Shown piece by piece: positions 12,363-12,376 of a stretch of 12,376 nucleotides of DNA. Below the pieces are notes generated by a model. That model saw nothing but the letters and a program-made list of their open reading frames with translations. It was not told where the DNA came from and ran no database searches. The position numbers and the translations under genes are program-made. Position 1 is the first letter of the stretch. Every line of letters begins with the position of its first letter. Source of the DNA: JANQEA01 sp964530075 (lineage in GTDB: Bacteria > Bipolaricaulota > Bipolaricaulia > UBA7950 > UBA9294); contig CAZGXU010000055.1 of assembly GCA_964530075.1 (NCBI GenBank), forward strand, positions 1-12,376. Direction: 5' to 3'.

Positions 12363-12376
12363 TGGGCAGTAGCTCA
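12363..12376 (+). tRNA. Possible 5' end of a tRNA gene cut by the window edge
   Basis: TGGGCAG would be a 7-base acceptor strand, followed by TA at positions 8-9 and GCTCA, the usual start of a D-arm. A U at position 1 is compatible with a tRNA-Asn or tRNA-Gln type. The anticodon and 3' half are outside the window, so neither identity nor existence can be confirmed. TAGACT at 12318-12323 could be its -10. Confidence 0.35.

Noticed and set aside
1..12376. CRISPR array, insertion sequence, phage or toxin-antitoxin genes
   Set aside because: No regularly spaced direct repeats, transposase motifs, terminal inverted repeats or phage proteins were seen on either strand.

Overview
The window is GC-rich bacterial chromosome carrying two unrelated blocks of genes. 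The left block is typical of anaerobes: MinD-type ATPases with inserted ferredoxin domains, small NifX/NifB-like proteins and glycine-rich DUF5320-type proteins. The gene content and the style of the transport genes would suit an uncultured anaerobic lineage such as Bipolaricaulota (Acetothermia) or a neighbour. That placement is an impression from gene content, not a measured result.

Left block (1-3350, minus strand). Seven genes are read leftwards from a promoter near 3400: two DUF5320-like coiled-coil proteins, three NifX/NifB-like proteins (the first fused to a DUF5320-like tail), and two P-loop ATPases that each carry two [4Fe-4S] motifs. The last five genes are joined by four 4-base start/stop overlaps (ATGA or GTGA). 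The last ATPase starts with GTG at 503 and runs off the left edge. A DUF134 helix-turn-helix regulator is divergent (3469-3909). Between the two sides lies a near-perfect palindrome centred on TGTGCATATGCACA, placed between the -35 and -10 of the minus-strand promoter. This looks like a self-contained, regulated iron-sulfur or metal-cofactor module whose function is not established.

Middle (3973-6199). There is an alpha/alpha-barrel protein of the kind databases often mislabel 'NifH', about 380 bp without a gene, a small putative dimeric alpha/beta-barrel protein, and a convergent VOC-fold protein.

Right block (6381-12092, plus strand). A strong promoter (TTGACA-17-TATAGT) drives a leader of about 165 nt ending in a perfect intrinsic terminator. 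A peptide-type ABC solute-binding protein follows, then a second hairpin terminator, an M28/DUF4910-type metallo-aminopeptidase, and two DppB/DppC-type permeases. The leader contains a possible 32-codon reading frame with a Trp-His-Trp triplet, so it is a candidate attenuator or riboswitch. No transporter ATPase gene is present. The operon appears to couple peptide import to peptide hydrolysis. The last 14 bases resemble the 5' end of a tRNA cut by the window edge.
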